Shown here: positions 8,509-16,918 of the stretch, one piece after another
How positions within the stretch are numbered: the stretch's first letter is position 1
Layout: each line of letters opens with the position of its first letter
Assembly: GCA_963718355.1 (NCBI GenBank)
Contig: CAVQZA010000004.1
Coordinates: 124,001-188,000, forward strand
DNA length: 64,000 nucleotides
Direction: 5' to 3'
DNA from: CAVQZA01 sp963718355
GTDB taxonomy: Bacteria; Actinomycetota; Thermoleophilia; Gaiellales; Gaiellaceae
Made by a program: the position numbers and the translations under genes
The notes under the pieces: model-generated
What the model saw: only the letters and a program-made list of their open reading frames with translations
Database searches by the model: none
Told to the model about the DNA's origin: nothing

Positions 8509-9398
8509 TGCGTGATCATGTCAGCAACGCCCGACTGCGCCTCGTGTGCAGCAACTCGCCTGGTAACGCGGCTAAGCGCGGGATACGCTCGACAAGTGGG
8601 CGGCTGACGGTCGATCTCACCGGCTTCGGCGTTGTGATGACCGCCGACAGCCAGCCGATTCAGGCGATAGATGGGGAGACAAGGGTGCTAGCGCACTCGG
8701 GTCGATGGCACACGAGGAACCCAATCCTGACTCGCGAAGCGGCGGGATTCGCGGGTTTTACCGGCTACATCGGGACCGAAATGATCGGCGTAAAGCCGAC
8801 ACGAGACTGGCTCGAAGCGTTCAGCACGGAACACTCCACTCTGAGCCTCGCCGACTACGCGCGCTCGCTCGGCCAGGAGTTGACTACCGAGTGGCAGCGA
8901 CACGGGCTCTCGTCGGTGTTGGAGATCCTCATAAGCGGCATCGAGGATGGAGACGTTCGATTTTGGTTTGTGGGCAACAGCCAGGGCCTTTACGGCAACG
9001 GGACATACCGGGCGCCAAAAACAACCTTCGATGTGGTTGATGACCTCGACGGCAACTACATGCCGAACGACTTACAGGCTGGCCAAACGAAGGAGGAACT
9101 TCTGCGCGAGCGCGTGTACTCGTTCCGGCAGGGCGCACTGCTCCCGGCAGCTGGCATCTTCGACGCCTTTCGCGACATCCTCGAGACGCTCTACGTCAAC
9201 GGCATCGACGGCTTCACGCCGATGAACTCATTGGACGCCCTGGGTCACTTCGCCCGAATGCGCATGGAGTTCGCGAAACGCCTCTACAGCAAGAAACACG
9301 GGATCTACCGCAATCCGGTCGGCACTATCGGCGGCAAGGTGCAAGTCGTCGGCGTGGGCCGAGATGGCGCGATTAGGAGCTATTCGAAGATCCGCTAG
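8508..9398 (+). CDS. Possible proteasome-fold Ntn-hydrolase, atypical composition
   Basis: The open frame begins at TTG 8508, but the first 32 residues look non-conserved. The segment MTVDLTGFGVVMTADSQPI (if CTG 8604 is used) resembles the first two strands of proteasome-type Ntn hydrolases, where a Thr or Ser after the start is the nucleophile and an Asp follows in xxADSQ. Further on, GFTGYIGTEMIGVKPTRDWL and VLEILISGIEDGDVRFWFVG fit the family's helix and strand pattern. Codon use is visibly less GC-rich than in the neighbours, hinting at transfer. GTG 8634 and ATG 8637 are other starts. The family call is an inference. Confidence 0.6.
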   Translation: MRDHVSNARLRLVCSNSPGNAAKRGIRSTSGRLTVDLTGFGVVMTADSQPIQAIDGETRVLAHSGRWHTRNPILTREAAGFAGFTGYIGTEMIGVKPTRDWLEAFSTEHSTLSLADYARSLGQELTTEWQRHGLSSVLEILISGIEDGDVRFWFVGNSQGLYGNGTYRAPKTTFDVVDDLDGNYMPNDLQAGQTKEELLRERVYSFRQGALLPAAGIFDAFRDILETLYVNGIDGFTPMNSLDALGHFARMRMEFAKRLYSKKHGIYRNPVGTIGGKVQVVGVGRDGAIRSYSKIR

Positions 9399-9475
9399 GC
9401 GCGTATGCGGTTCGCCGTCGGCGTCGGCGTCTGATCTATCGGGGCGAAGTCGGCCGCATGCGGTTGAAACCAGTG

Positions 9476-10477
9476 CTAGGCGATAGTCCAGGTGTCGCCC
9501 GCGTGGAGCAGGGCTTCGAGGTCGCCCTCGCCCTTGCTCTCCACCGCGCGATCGAGCTGCTCTGACATCAGCTCGTCGTAGACCGGGCGCTGCACATCAC
9601 GGAGCACGCCGACCGGGATCGCGCCCGCCGTTGCATTCGTCAGCCGCGACAGCGCAAAAGCCTGGCTCGGCTGGGCGTGATGCGCGTCGTGCACCATCAG
9701 CGCTTCCTCGCCGACATCGGCGACCAACACCACCTCCGCGGAGCCGTCGGGCATCAGCCGCACGCCCTTCTCGTTCTCGGCGCCGAAGCGGATCGGCTTG
9801 CCGTGCTCCAGGTAGATCCGGTTCGTCTCGTCGTCGCGCACGTAGTCGAACGCGCCGTCGTTGAAGATGTTGCAGTTCTGGTAGATCTCGACGAAGGCCG
9901 CGCCCCGATGCTCGCCGGCGGCGCGCAGCACCTCGGTGAGGTGCTTGCGGTCGGTGTCGATCGCGCGCGCCACGAAGTCCGCCTCCGCGCCGATCGCGAT
10001 AGATAGCGGGTTGAACGGCCAGTCGAGCGAGCCCATCGGCGTCGACTTCGTCACCTTGCCGAGCTCCGAGGTGGGCGAGTACTGGCCCTTCGTCAGCCCG
10101 TAGATCTGGTTGTTGAACATCAGGATCTTCAGGTTCACGTTGCGGCGCAGCGCATGGATCAAGTGGTTGCCGCCGATCGAGAGCGAGTCGCCGTCGCCCG
10201 TCGCAACCCATACGGACAGGTCCGGGCGGGACGTGGACAATCCCGTCGCGATCGCCGGCGCGCGCCCGTGGATCGAGTGCATCCCGTAGGTCTCCATGTA
10301 GTACGGGAAGCGCGCGGCGCAGCCGATCCCGGAGATCCACACGATCTTCTCGCGCGGAATCCCGAGCTCGGGCATGAAGCTCTGCATCGCGGCGAGGATC
10401 GCGTAGTCGCCGCAGCCCGGGCACCAGCGCACTTCCTGGTCGGTCTTGAAGTCCTTGGCGGTCAGCGCGTCGGTCAT
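9476..10477 (-). CDS. korB: 2-oxoacid:ferredoxin oxidoreductase, beta subunit
   Basis: 333 aa. The thiamine-diphosphate subunit with the [4Fe-4S] ligand motif WCPGCGDYAIL near the N-terminus and the ThDP Mg-binding stretch GDGDSLSIGGNHLIHALRRN. With the alpha/gamma subunit it decarboxylates a 2-oxoacid (2-oxoglutarate most likely) to the acyl-CoA, passing electrons to ferredoxin. The ATG overlaps the korA stop (ATGA), so the two are co-translated. A longer open frame upstream in this phase is a shadow of korA. Confidence 0.95.
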   Translation of the reverse strand: MTDALTAKDFKTDQEVRWCPGCGDYAILAAMQSFMPELGIPREKIVWISGIGCAARFPYYMETYGMHSIHGRAPAIATGLSTSRPDLSVWVATGDGDSLSIGGNHLIHALRRNVNLKILMFNNQIYGLTKGQYSPTSELGKVTKSTPMGSLDWPFNPLSIAIGAEADFVARAIDTDRKHLTEVLRAAGEHRGAAFVEIYQNCNIFNDGAFDYVRDDETNRIYLEHGKPIRFGAENEKGVRLMPDGSAEVVLVADVGEEALMVHDAHHAQPSQAFALSRLTNATAGAIPVGVLRDVQRPVYDELMSEQLDRAVESKGEGDLEALLHAGDTWTIA

Positions 10478-12315
10478 TCGGCCAGCTCGTTGATCGCGTC
10501 GGCGATCTCGACCCACTTGAAGGGGAGCCCGCTGACCCGGTTGTAGCCGACCGCATCGACGAGGAACTCGGCGCGGACGAGCTTCAGCAGCTGGCCCAGG
10601 TTCATCTCGGGAATCAGCACCCGGTCGTACGAACGGAGCACATCGCCGGTGTTGCGCGGGAACGGATTGAGGTAGTGGAGATGCGCGTGGGCGACCTTGC
10701 CGCCGGACTTGCGCACCTTGCGCACCGCCGCGGCGATCGGGCCGTACGTGCCGCCCCAGCCGAGCACGAGCGTCGTCGCGCCCTCCTGGTGGTCGACCTG
10801 GAGGTTCGGGATGTCCTCGGCGATCCCGGCGATCTTCAGCGCGCGCAGGCGCGTCATCAGGTCGTGGTTCTCGGGGTCGTAGGAGATGTCGCCGGTGATG
10901 TCGGCCTTCTCGAGCCCGCCGATGCGATGCTCGAGACCGGCCGTGCCCGGCACCGCCCACGGACGCGCGAGCGTCTCGCGGTCGCGCAGGTACGGGAGAA
11001 ACTCGTCGCCGGCGTTCGGCGCGGTCGCGAACTCGGTCGAGATGTCCGGCAGCGATGCGACGTCCGGCAGGAGCCACGGCTCCGAGCCGTTGGCGAGGTA
11101 CGCGTCCGACATCAGGTAGACGGGCGTGCGGTACTTGAGCGCGATCCGCGCGGCCTCGATCGCGGCGTGGAAGCACTGGGCCGGAGTCGACGCGGCCAAA
11201 ACGGGCACCGGCGACTCGCCGTTGCGGCCGAACATCACCATCAGCAGGTCGCCCTGCTCGGGCTTGGTCGGCATCCCGGTCGACGGCCCGGCGCGCTGCA
11301 CGTCGAGGATCACGAGCGGCAGCTCGAGCATGATCGCGAGGCCGATCGTCTCGCTCTTGAGCACGACGCCCGGGCCGGCCGAGGTCGTCACGCCGAGCGC
11401 GCCGCCGAACGACGCGCCCAGTGCCGCGCCCGCCGCAGCAATCTCGTCCTCGGCCTGGAAGGTGCGCACGCCGAAGTGCTTGTAGCCCGCGAGCTGCTCG
11501 AGGATCGCCGAGGCGGGCGTGATCGGATAGGCGCCGAGGAAGAGCGGCAGCCCGGAGAGCTTCGACGCAGCGACGAGCCCGAGCGACATCGCCTGGTTCC
11601 CGGTGATGTTGCGATACGTCCCGGGCTGGAGCGGCGCGGGCTTGACCTGATACGAGACGGCGAAGGTCTCGGTCGTCTCGCCGAACGCGTAGCCGGCCTG
11701 GAAGGCCTTGACGTTCGCCTCGGCGATGTCCGGCTTGCCGGCGAACTTCGAGCGGATGAACGCGATCGTGCCCTCGGTCGGCCGGTTGTAGAGCCACGAC
11801 ATCAGGCCGAGCGCGAACATGTTCTTCGCCCGCTCCGCCTCGCGCTTCGAGAGACCCGCGTCCTTGAGGGCCTCGAGCGTCATCGTCGACAGCGGCACCG
11901 ACTGGACGTGGTAGCCCTCGAGCGAGCCGTCCTCGAGCGGGTTCGTCGCGTAGCCGGCCTTCTCGAGGTTGCGGTCGACGAACGCGTCGGAGTTGACGAT
12001 CAGGGTGCCGCCCTTCACCAGGTCGGCGATGTTCGTCTTCAGCGCGGCGGGGTTCATCGCCACGAGCACGTTCGGCGCGTCGCCGGGCGTGAGGATGTCG
12101 TGATCGGCGAAGTGGACCTGGAAGCCCGAGACGCCCGGCAGCGAGCCGGCCGGCGCGCGGATCTCGGCGGGGAAGTCGGGGAAGGTCGAGAGGTCGTTGC
12201 CGAAGAGAGCGGTCTCGCTGGCGAAGCGGTCACCGGTGAGCTGCATCCCGTCGCCGGAGTCGCCGGCGAACCGCACGATGACGCTTTCGATCTGCTCGAC
12301 TGGCTTCGTCGCCAT
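10474..12315 (-). CDS. korA: 2-oxoacid:ferredoxin oxidoreductase, fused gamma-alpha subunit
   Basis: 613 aa. The N-terminal third (IVRFAGDSGDGMQLTGDRFA; YHVQSVPLSTM) is the gamma domain. The rest is the pyrimidine-binding alpha domain (GNQAMSLGLVAASKLSGLPL; TSAGPGVVLKSETIGLA), as in Mycobacterium-type KorA. The substrate-binding region favours 2-oxoglutarate by family analogy. A TATACC box ends 9 nt before ATG on the minus strand with no clear Shine-Dalgarno sequence, which fits a leaderless message. First gene of korA-korB. Confidence 0.95.
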   Translation of the reverse strand: MATKPVEQIESVIVRFAGDSGDGMQLTGDRFASETALFGNDLSTFPDFPAEIRAPAGSLPGVSGFQVHFADHDILTPGDAPNVLVAMNPAALKTNIADLVKGGTLIVNSDAFVDRNLEKAGYATNPLEDGSLEGYHVQSVPLSTMTLEALKDAGLSKREAERAKNMFALGLMSWLYNRPTEGTIAFIRSKFAGKPDIAEANVKAFQAGYAFGETTETFAVSYQVKPAPLQPGTYRNITGNQAMSLGLVAASKLSGLPLFLGAYPITPASAILEQLAGYKHFGVRTFQAEDEIAAAGAALGASFGGALGVTTSAGPGVVLKSETIGLAIMLELPLVILDVQRAGPSTGMPTKPEQGDLLMVMFGRNGESPVPVLAASTPAQCFHAAIEAARIALKYRTPVYLMSDAYLANGSEPWLLPDVASLPDISTEFATAPNAGDEFLPYLRDRETLARPWAVPGTAGLEHRIGGLEKADITGDISYDPENHDLMTRLRALKIAGIAEDIPNLQVDHQEGATTLVLGWGGTYGPIAAAVRKVRKSGGKVAHAHLHYLNPFPRNTGDVLRSYDRVLIPEMNLGQLLKLVRAEFLVDAVGYNRVSGLPFKWVEIADAINELAE

Positions 12316-12356
12316 TCCTGTCTAGGTATAGCGGAAGGGTCGAACGGACGCGACGG

Positions 12357-12590
12357 TTAGCCGACTCGCTCGCGGACGACCGTGATCCCCCAGGCCTCGC
12401 CCGAGTCGAACAGCGCATCCGGGTCGACCTCGTCGGCCCAGCCGAGGAAGTGCCGCTCCGGCTTCGCCGCGGTCGAGCCGTAGACGGCCGCGCGCTCCTC
12501 GTGGGCCTCGTCGCGCTCGCCGCGCTCGAGCTGGTCGATCCGGCGCTCCGCCTCGTCGGCGGCAGGCCCGTCCGCGTAGCCCCTTGGCAT
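12357..12590 (-). CDS. Small hypothetical protein
   Basis: 77 aa, acidic and soluble, with no signal or membrane segment. The N-terminal half is charged and helical (ADEAERRIDQLERGERDEAH). The C-terminal half has HFLGWADEVDPDALFDSGEAW and ends in an arginine-rich tail. It lies 42 nt before korA in the same direction and could be co-transcribed. The family is not recognised. Confidence 0.55.
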   Translation of the reverse strand: MPRGYADGPAADEAERRIDQLERGERDEAHEERAAVYGSTAAKPERHFLGWADEVDPDALFDSGEAWGITVVRERVG

Positions 12591-12647
12591 GCGGAGAGTT
12601 TACGTCCGACTGTGGTGGGCCTGACGAGCCGGGCGTAGCATCGGTCC

Positions 12648-14012
12648 ATGAGCCGCCGCCTGCTTCTGCTTCTCGTCCTCGCCGGCGCGCTCGCCGCCGC
12701 GGCCGGAGGCGCGGGAATCGGCAAGCCGCAGCCGATCCCGGCCTCGATCCACAAGATCCGGCACGTGGTCGTGATCATGCAGGAGAACCGCTCGTTCGAT
12801 TCCTACTTCGGCACGTACCCGGGCGCCAACGGGATCCCGAAGGGCGTCTGCGTGCCGGACCCGGCGAACGGCGGCTGCGTCATGCCCTTCCACGACACGA
12901 ACGACAGGAACGGCGGCGGCCCGCACGGCCAGGCAAACGCGACGGCCGACATCAACGGCGGTGCGATGAACGGGTTCGTCGGGCAGGCCGAGCAGGGCCG
13001 CAAGACATGCGCGAAGAACCCGAACAACCCGGCCTGCACGAACGGCCGCGCGGCCGACGTGATGGGCTACCACAACGCGAGCGAGATCCCGAACTACTGG
13101 GCCTACGCGAAGAACTTCGTGCTCCAGGACCGGATGTTCGAGCCGAACGCCTCGTGGAGCCTGCCGGAGCATCTGTTCATGGTCTCGGAGTGGTCCGCGA
13201 AGTGCACCCGCGCGGCGGACCCGACGAGCTGCGTGAACGCGCTCCAGAACCCGGACCCGCCGCTCGACTCGAAGTCGAACAAGAACCACGTCCCGCCCGA
13301 CTACGCCTGGACCGACCTCACCTACCTGCTGCACAAGCAGAAGGTCTCCTGGGGCTACTACGTGTTCGCAGGCACGCAGCCCGATTGCGCCGACGATGCC
13401 TTCACGTGCAAGGCCGTCCCCCAGAACGCGAAGACGCCGGGGATCTGGAACCCGCTGCCGTCGTTCGACACGGTCAAGGCGGACGGTCAGCTCGGGAACA
13501 TCCAGCCGATCGAGCGCTTCTACAAGGCGGCGCGAAACGGGACGTTGCCCGCCGTCTCGTGGGTGACGCCGACGGGCTCGGTCAGCGAGCATCCGCCGGG
13601 TCTCGTCTCTGCCGGCCAGAACTACGTCACGAACCTGATCAACACGATCATGCGCGGCCCCGACTGGAGCTCGACGGCGATCTTCCTCGCCTGGGACGAC
13701 TGGGGCGGCTTCTACGACCACGTCGTCCCGCCGACGGTCGACCAGAACGGCTACGGCCTGCGCGTGCCGGGGCTGGTGATCAGCCCGTATGCCCGCCGCG
13801 GACTCGTCGACCACCAGACGCTGAGCTTCGACGCCTACGTCAAGTTCATCGAGGACGATTTCCTCGGCGGCCGCCGGATCGACCCGCGCACGGACGGGCG
13901 CCCCGACCCGCGCCCCACGGTCCGGGAGAACGTGCCGATCCTCGGCAACCTCATGCGCGACTTCGACTTCACCCAGAAGCCGCTTCGCCCGCTGCTCCTG
14001 CCGCAGCGCTGA
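12648..14012 (+). CDS. Secreted phosphoesterase (phospholipase C / acid phosphatase family)
   Basis: 454 aa. A signal peptide (RRLLLLLVLAGALAAAAGG) is followed by the PF04185 metal/nucleophile motif IMQENRSFDSYFG (43-55). Later come FLAWDDWGGFYDHV and VISPYARRG, which contribute metal ligands in this alkaline-phosphatase-like superfamily. It probably cleaves phosphate esters or phospholipids outside the membrane. TAGCAT (12636-12641) lies 6 nt before ATG and no Shine-Dalgarno sequence is visible, so the transcript is probably leaderless. Monocistronic. Confidence 0.92.
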   Translation: MSRRLLLLLVLAGALAAAAGGAGIGKPQPIPASIHKIRHVVVIMQENRSFDSYFGTYPGANGIPKGVCVPDPANGGCVMPFHDTNDRNGGGPHGQANATADINGGAMNGFVGQAEQGRKTCAKNPNNPACTNGRAADVMGYHNASEIPNYWAYAKNFVLQDRMFEPNASWSLPEHLFMVSEWSAKCTRAADPTSCVNALQNPDPPLDSKSNKNHVPPDYAWTDLTYLLHKQKVSWGYYVFAGTQPDCADDAFTCKAVPQNAKTPGIWNPLPSFDTVKADGQLGNIQPIERFYKAARNGTLPAVSWVTPTGSVSEHPPGLVSAGQNYVTNLINTIMRGPDWSSTAIFLAWDDWGGFYDHVVPPTVDQNGYGLRVPGLVISPYARRGLVDHQTLSFDAYVKFIEDDFLGGRRIDPRTDGRPDPRPTVRENVPILGNLMRDFDFTQKPLRPLLLPQR

Positions 14013-14013
14013 G

Positions 14014-14829
14014 CTAGTCGCCTGCGACGTCGCGGCGCAGAAAGACGAGATACGCGGCGAAGAGCGGCACCACCGTGTAGAGCGCGCAGACCCAGACGGC
14101 GCGCCCGACCGGCGCGAAGTCGGCGGGCACGCGGAGGAAGCCGTGCCACGCGTCGAACTGCGTGCCGAGCAGGTAGGGGCGGATGCTCTCGGTCCCGGGC
14201 AGGACGCCGAGGAGCTGCATCAGCAGCGCGAACATCAGCGTCCCGACGACGGACGCGGCGCTGTTTCGCGTCACGGTCGAGAGCATCAGGCCGAACGCCG
14301 CGATTCCGGCGAGCGGCAGCACGTAGACGCCGAGGCTCGCCACGAGCAGAGCGAGACCGTGCCACGCGGAGACCTTCGTTCCCGAGAGCGAGGTCAGCGG
14401 ATGGAAGCCGAACGCGAGGCTGCCGGCCACGAGGCCGACGATCCCCATCGCGAAGACGACCGCGATCACGTAGCTGAACGAGGCCAGCACCTTGGCCGCG
14501 AAGATCTGGCCGCGCTCGCGCGAGCGCGTGAAGATCGTCTTCAGGGTGCCGTTGTGGCTCTCGGCCGCGACGATGTCGCCCGCGACGAGCGCCGTGATCA
14601 GCGGCAGGCCCCAGATCGACATGAAGAAGAGGACGAGGAAGGGCGCGACGAGCCCGGTCTCACGGACGTAGCGGCCAAGCGGCACGTCGGTCGGGCCGCC
14701 GGACTGGAGCAGGAGCACGACGACGAAGATCACCGGCACGAGCATCGACGCGCCGAGCCCGAGGTACGTCCGCTTCTGCGCGAGGAGCTTGTAGATCTCC
14801 CAGCGGTAGACCTTCACGACGGCGCTCAC
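14014..14829 (-). CDS. ABC-2 type transporter permease
   Basis: 271 aa with about six transmembrane segments. The N-terminal cytoplasmic stretch YRWEIYKLLAQKRTYLGLG precedes TM1, as in ABC-2 permeases, and there is a long extracellular loop after it. It pairs with the ATPase whose stop overlaps its start (ATGA). Last gene of a five-gene operon led by a two-component system. Its stop is only 2 nt from the convergent phosphoesterase stop. Confidence 0.92.
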   Translation of the reverse strand: MSAVVKVYRWEIYKLLAQKRTYLGLGASMLVPVIFVVVLLLQSGGPTDVPLGRYVRETGLVAPFLVLFFMSIWGLPLITALVAGDIVAAESHNGTLKTIFTRSRERGQIFAAKVLASFSYVIAVVFAMGIVGLVAGSLAFGFHPLTSLSGTKVSAWHGLALLVASLGVYVLPLAGIAAFGLMLSTVTRNSAASVVGTLMFALLMQLLGVLPGTESIRPYLLGTQFDAWHGFLRVPADFAPVGRAVWVCALYTVVPLFAAYLVFLRRDVAGD

Positions 14830-15755
14830 GCGACGGCCTCCTCGGCCGGCTCGTCCTCCGTGAGCCCGAGGAACAGCTCCTCGAGGCTCGCAGTCTCGGG
14901 GACGAGCGCGGTGACGCCGATCCGCGCCTGTCCGAGCGCGACCGACAGCGCGGCGACCGTCTCCTCGTCCGCCTGGAAGCGGAGCTCGGAGCCGACCAGC
15001 TCGACGCCGTCGATTCCCTGCTGGGCGAGGCAGACGACACGCGCCCGCTCGGGCTCGACGGCGCGCAGCCGGTACACGGTCGAGGCGCGCGCGAGCAGCT
15101 CGGCGAGGGCTCCCTCGTAGACGATGCGGCCTTTGCTGACGATCGCGACGCGGTTGCAGAGCTCCTCCACCTCGCCGAGGAGGTGGCTCGAGAGGAGGAC
15201 GGTGATCCCTTCGCCTGCGAGGCGCCGGACGAAGTCGCGCATGTCGCGCATCCCCGCCGGGTCGAGGCCCGTCGTCGGCTCGTCGAGCAGCAGGAGCCGC
15301 GGCTGGCGGAGGAGCGCGGAGGCGATCCCGAGGCGCTGCTTCATCCCGTGCGAATAGCCGCCGACGCGATCCTTGGCGCGGTCGGCGAGGTCGACGAGGT
15401 CGAGCACCTCGCCGATCCGCGAGCGGGAGTCGGGCTCGTCGTAGGCGGCGAGCAGCTCCAGGTTCCTCCGCCCCGAGAGGTACGGATAGAAGCGCGGCCC
15501 CTCGACGAAGCCCGCGACGCCGTCGAGCGCCTTCGCGCCGTCGACGAGCGGGTCGCGGCCGAAGAGCTCGACCGAGCCCTCGGTCGGCCGGATCAGCCCG
15601 AGCATCATCCTGAGCGACGTCGTCTTGCCCGCGCCGTTCGGGCCGAGGTAGCCGAAGACATCGCCCGCCTCGACCGTCAGGTCGACGGAGTCGACCGCGA
15701 CGATCTCGCCGTAGCGCTTCACCAGCCCGCGGGCTGCGATCGGCGGTCCGCTCAC
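14826..15755 (-). CDS. ABC transporter ATP-binding protein (ABC-2/DrrA class)
   Basis: 309 aa. Walker A GPNGAGKTTSLR, signature YSHGMKQRLGIASAL, Walker B LLLLDEPTTGLD and H-loop LSSHLLGEVE are all present, followed by a regulatory domain of about 90 aa typical of drug/antibiotic-type ABC-2 exporters. The GTG start overlaps the stop of the LolA-like gene (GTGA). An open frame runs on upstream but only as a shadow of that gene. It drives the permease encoded next. Confidence 0.95.
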   Translation of the reverse strand: MSGPPIAARGLVKRYGEIVAVDSVDLTVEAGDVFGYLGPNGAGKTTSLRMMLGLIRPTEGSVELFGRDPLVDGAKALDGVAGFVEGPRFYPYLSGRRNLELLAAYDEPDSRSRIGEVLDLVDLADRAKDRVGGYSHGMKQRLGIASALLRQPRLLLLDEPTTGLDPAGMRDMRDFVRRLAGEGITVLLSSHLLGEVEELCNRVAIVSKGRIVYEGALAELLARASTVYRLRAVEPERARVVCLAQQGIDGVELVGSELRFQADEETVAALSVALGQARIGVTALVPETASLEELFLGLTEDEPAEEAVA

Positions 15756-16918
15756 TTCAGCGTCCGCGCCGCGGCCTCCGCCGCCGCCGCCGGGAGCGAG
15801 CCGGCGAGCACGTAGTCGACACCGCCGCTCTGCCACTCGATCACGGTGCCGAGCTGCGTGGCGAGCTCGTGCGCGGTGACCCCGTCGAGCGAGACGGTCG
15901 GGAGAGCGGCAAGCGTGCCGCCCTTCACCGCGGCCGGATCGGCCTGCCGCTCGAGCACGGCGATCGCGCCGAGCCCTTCGCCGTAGACGACGACCACGGA
16001 CTTCCCACCGACGAGGCGGACGTCCTTCACCGGCAGGCCGACGAGCGAGCTCGGTGCGGCGACCGGGAACCCGGCCGCTGCCTGGACGGCGGCGAGGCCG
16101 GTGACAGGCGCGCCCTTGCCGCCCGTGGCGCCGCTCGCGTGGCTCGAGTCGAGCTCGGTGACCTTCGCGCCGGCCGGCGGCGTCACGTTGACGTCGCTCG
16201 CCGAGACCGGGCCGTAGGAGACGTCGGTGACCGCGAGCTCGAGCACCGGCGAGGAGGCGCCCTGCGCGTAGACCGCGGCGCGCAGCGGCACGCCGTTCCC
16301 GGCGTCCCAGGCGAGCTCGACCGAGCCGAGCAGCCCGCCGTCGTGCTTGGGCGCGACGGTGACGTTGTAGGCCGCGCGACCGGCGACGTCGACCGGCTGG
16401 GCATCCGAGACGCTCACGTTGGCGCCCGCCTTGGTGAGGAAGTCGCTGATCTGGGCGACCGTCGGCAGCGCGCCCTTGTCGGGCGTGGCGGTGTCCTTGG
16501 AGGCGGGCAGAGTCGCGTGGTAGACGGTGTTCGAGGAGGCGTCGAACACGCTCACCTCGGTGGGGCTCCACACGATCTGCGCATCGCCGGCGTCGGACTG
16601 GAGCTCGATCCGGCCGTGGCCGTCGGCGGTGACCCAGAGCCGCCCGGAGGCGCCCGACATCAGCGACGAGCCCGCGGCGCCGAGCAGCGCGCCGGACGGG
16701 AAGAGCTTGTTCGTGAACGTGATCCGGGCGGTGATCCCGTCCGGTGCCGTCGCGGCGGCGGCGTCGTGGAGCGCCTGCGCGAGCGGCTCAGGCGGCGGGG
16801 TCGGGCCGCTGCCCGCTGTCGCGGCGACGGCAATCGCGGCGCCTCCGACGGAGAGAGCGAGCACGGCGACGACGAGCACGAGCAGGCGAGCAGTGGGAAG
16901 GGTGCGAAGGCGCTTCAC
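15752..16918 (-). CDS. Secreted LolA-like / MucB-RseB-type domain protein
   Basis: 388 aa from a GTG overlapping the kinase stop. A signal peptide or anchor lies at residues 11-33 (LLVLVVAVLALSVGGAAIAV). The body consists of beta-strand-rich stretches (ARITFTNKLFPSG; GRLWVTADGHGRIELQSDAG; AAYNVTVAPKHDGG), a pattern of the LolA/RseB-like lipoprotein-carrier fold found in actinobacterial exported proteins. Its place between a sensor kinase and an ABC exporter suggests that it senses or ferries a lipophilic compound on the outer face. The fold call is moderate. Confidence 0.8.
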   Translation of the reverse strand: MKRLRTLPTARLLVLVVAVLALSVGGAAIAVAATAGSGPTPPPEPLAQALHDAAAATAPDGITARITFTNKLFPSGALLGAAGSSLMSGASGRLWVTADGHGRIELQSDAGDAQIVWSPTEVSVFDASSNTVYHATLPASKDTATPDKGALPTVAQISDFLTKAGANVSVSDAQPVDVAGRAAYNVTVAPKHDGGLLGSVELAWDAGNGVPLRAAVYAQGASSPVLELAVTDVSYGPVSASDVNVTPPAGAKVTELDSSHASGATGGKGAPVTGLAAVQAAAGFPVAAPSSLVGLPVKDVRLVGGKSVVVVYGEGLGAIAVLERQADPAAVKGGTLAALPTVSLDGVTAHELATQLGTVIEWQSGGVDYVLAGSLPAAAAEAAARTLK

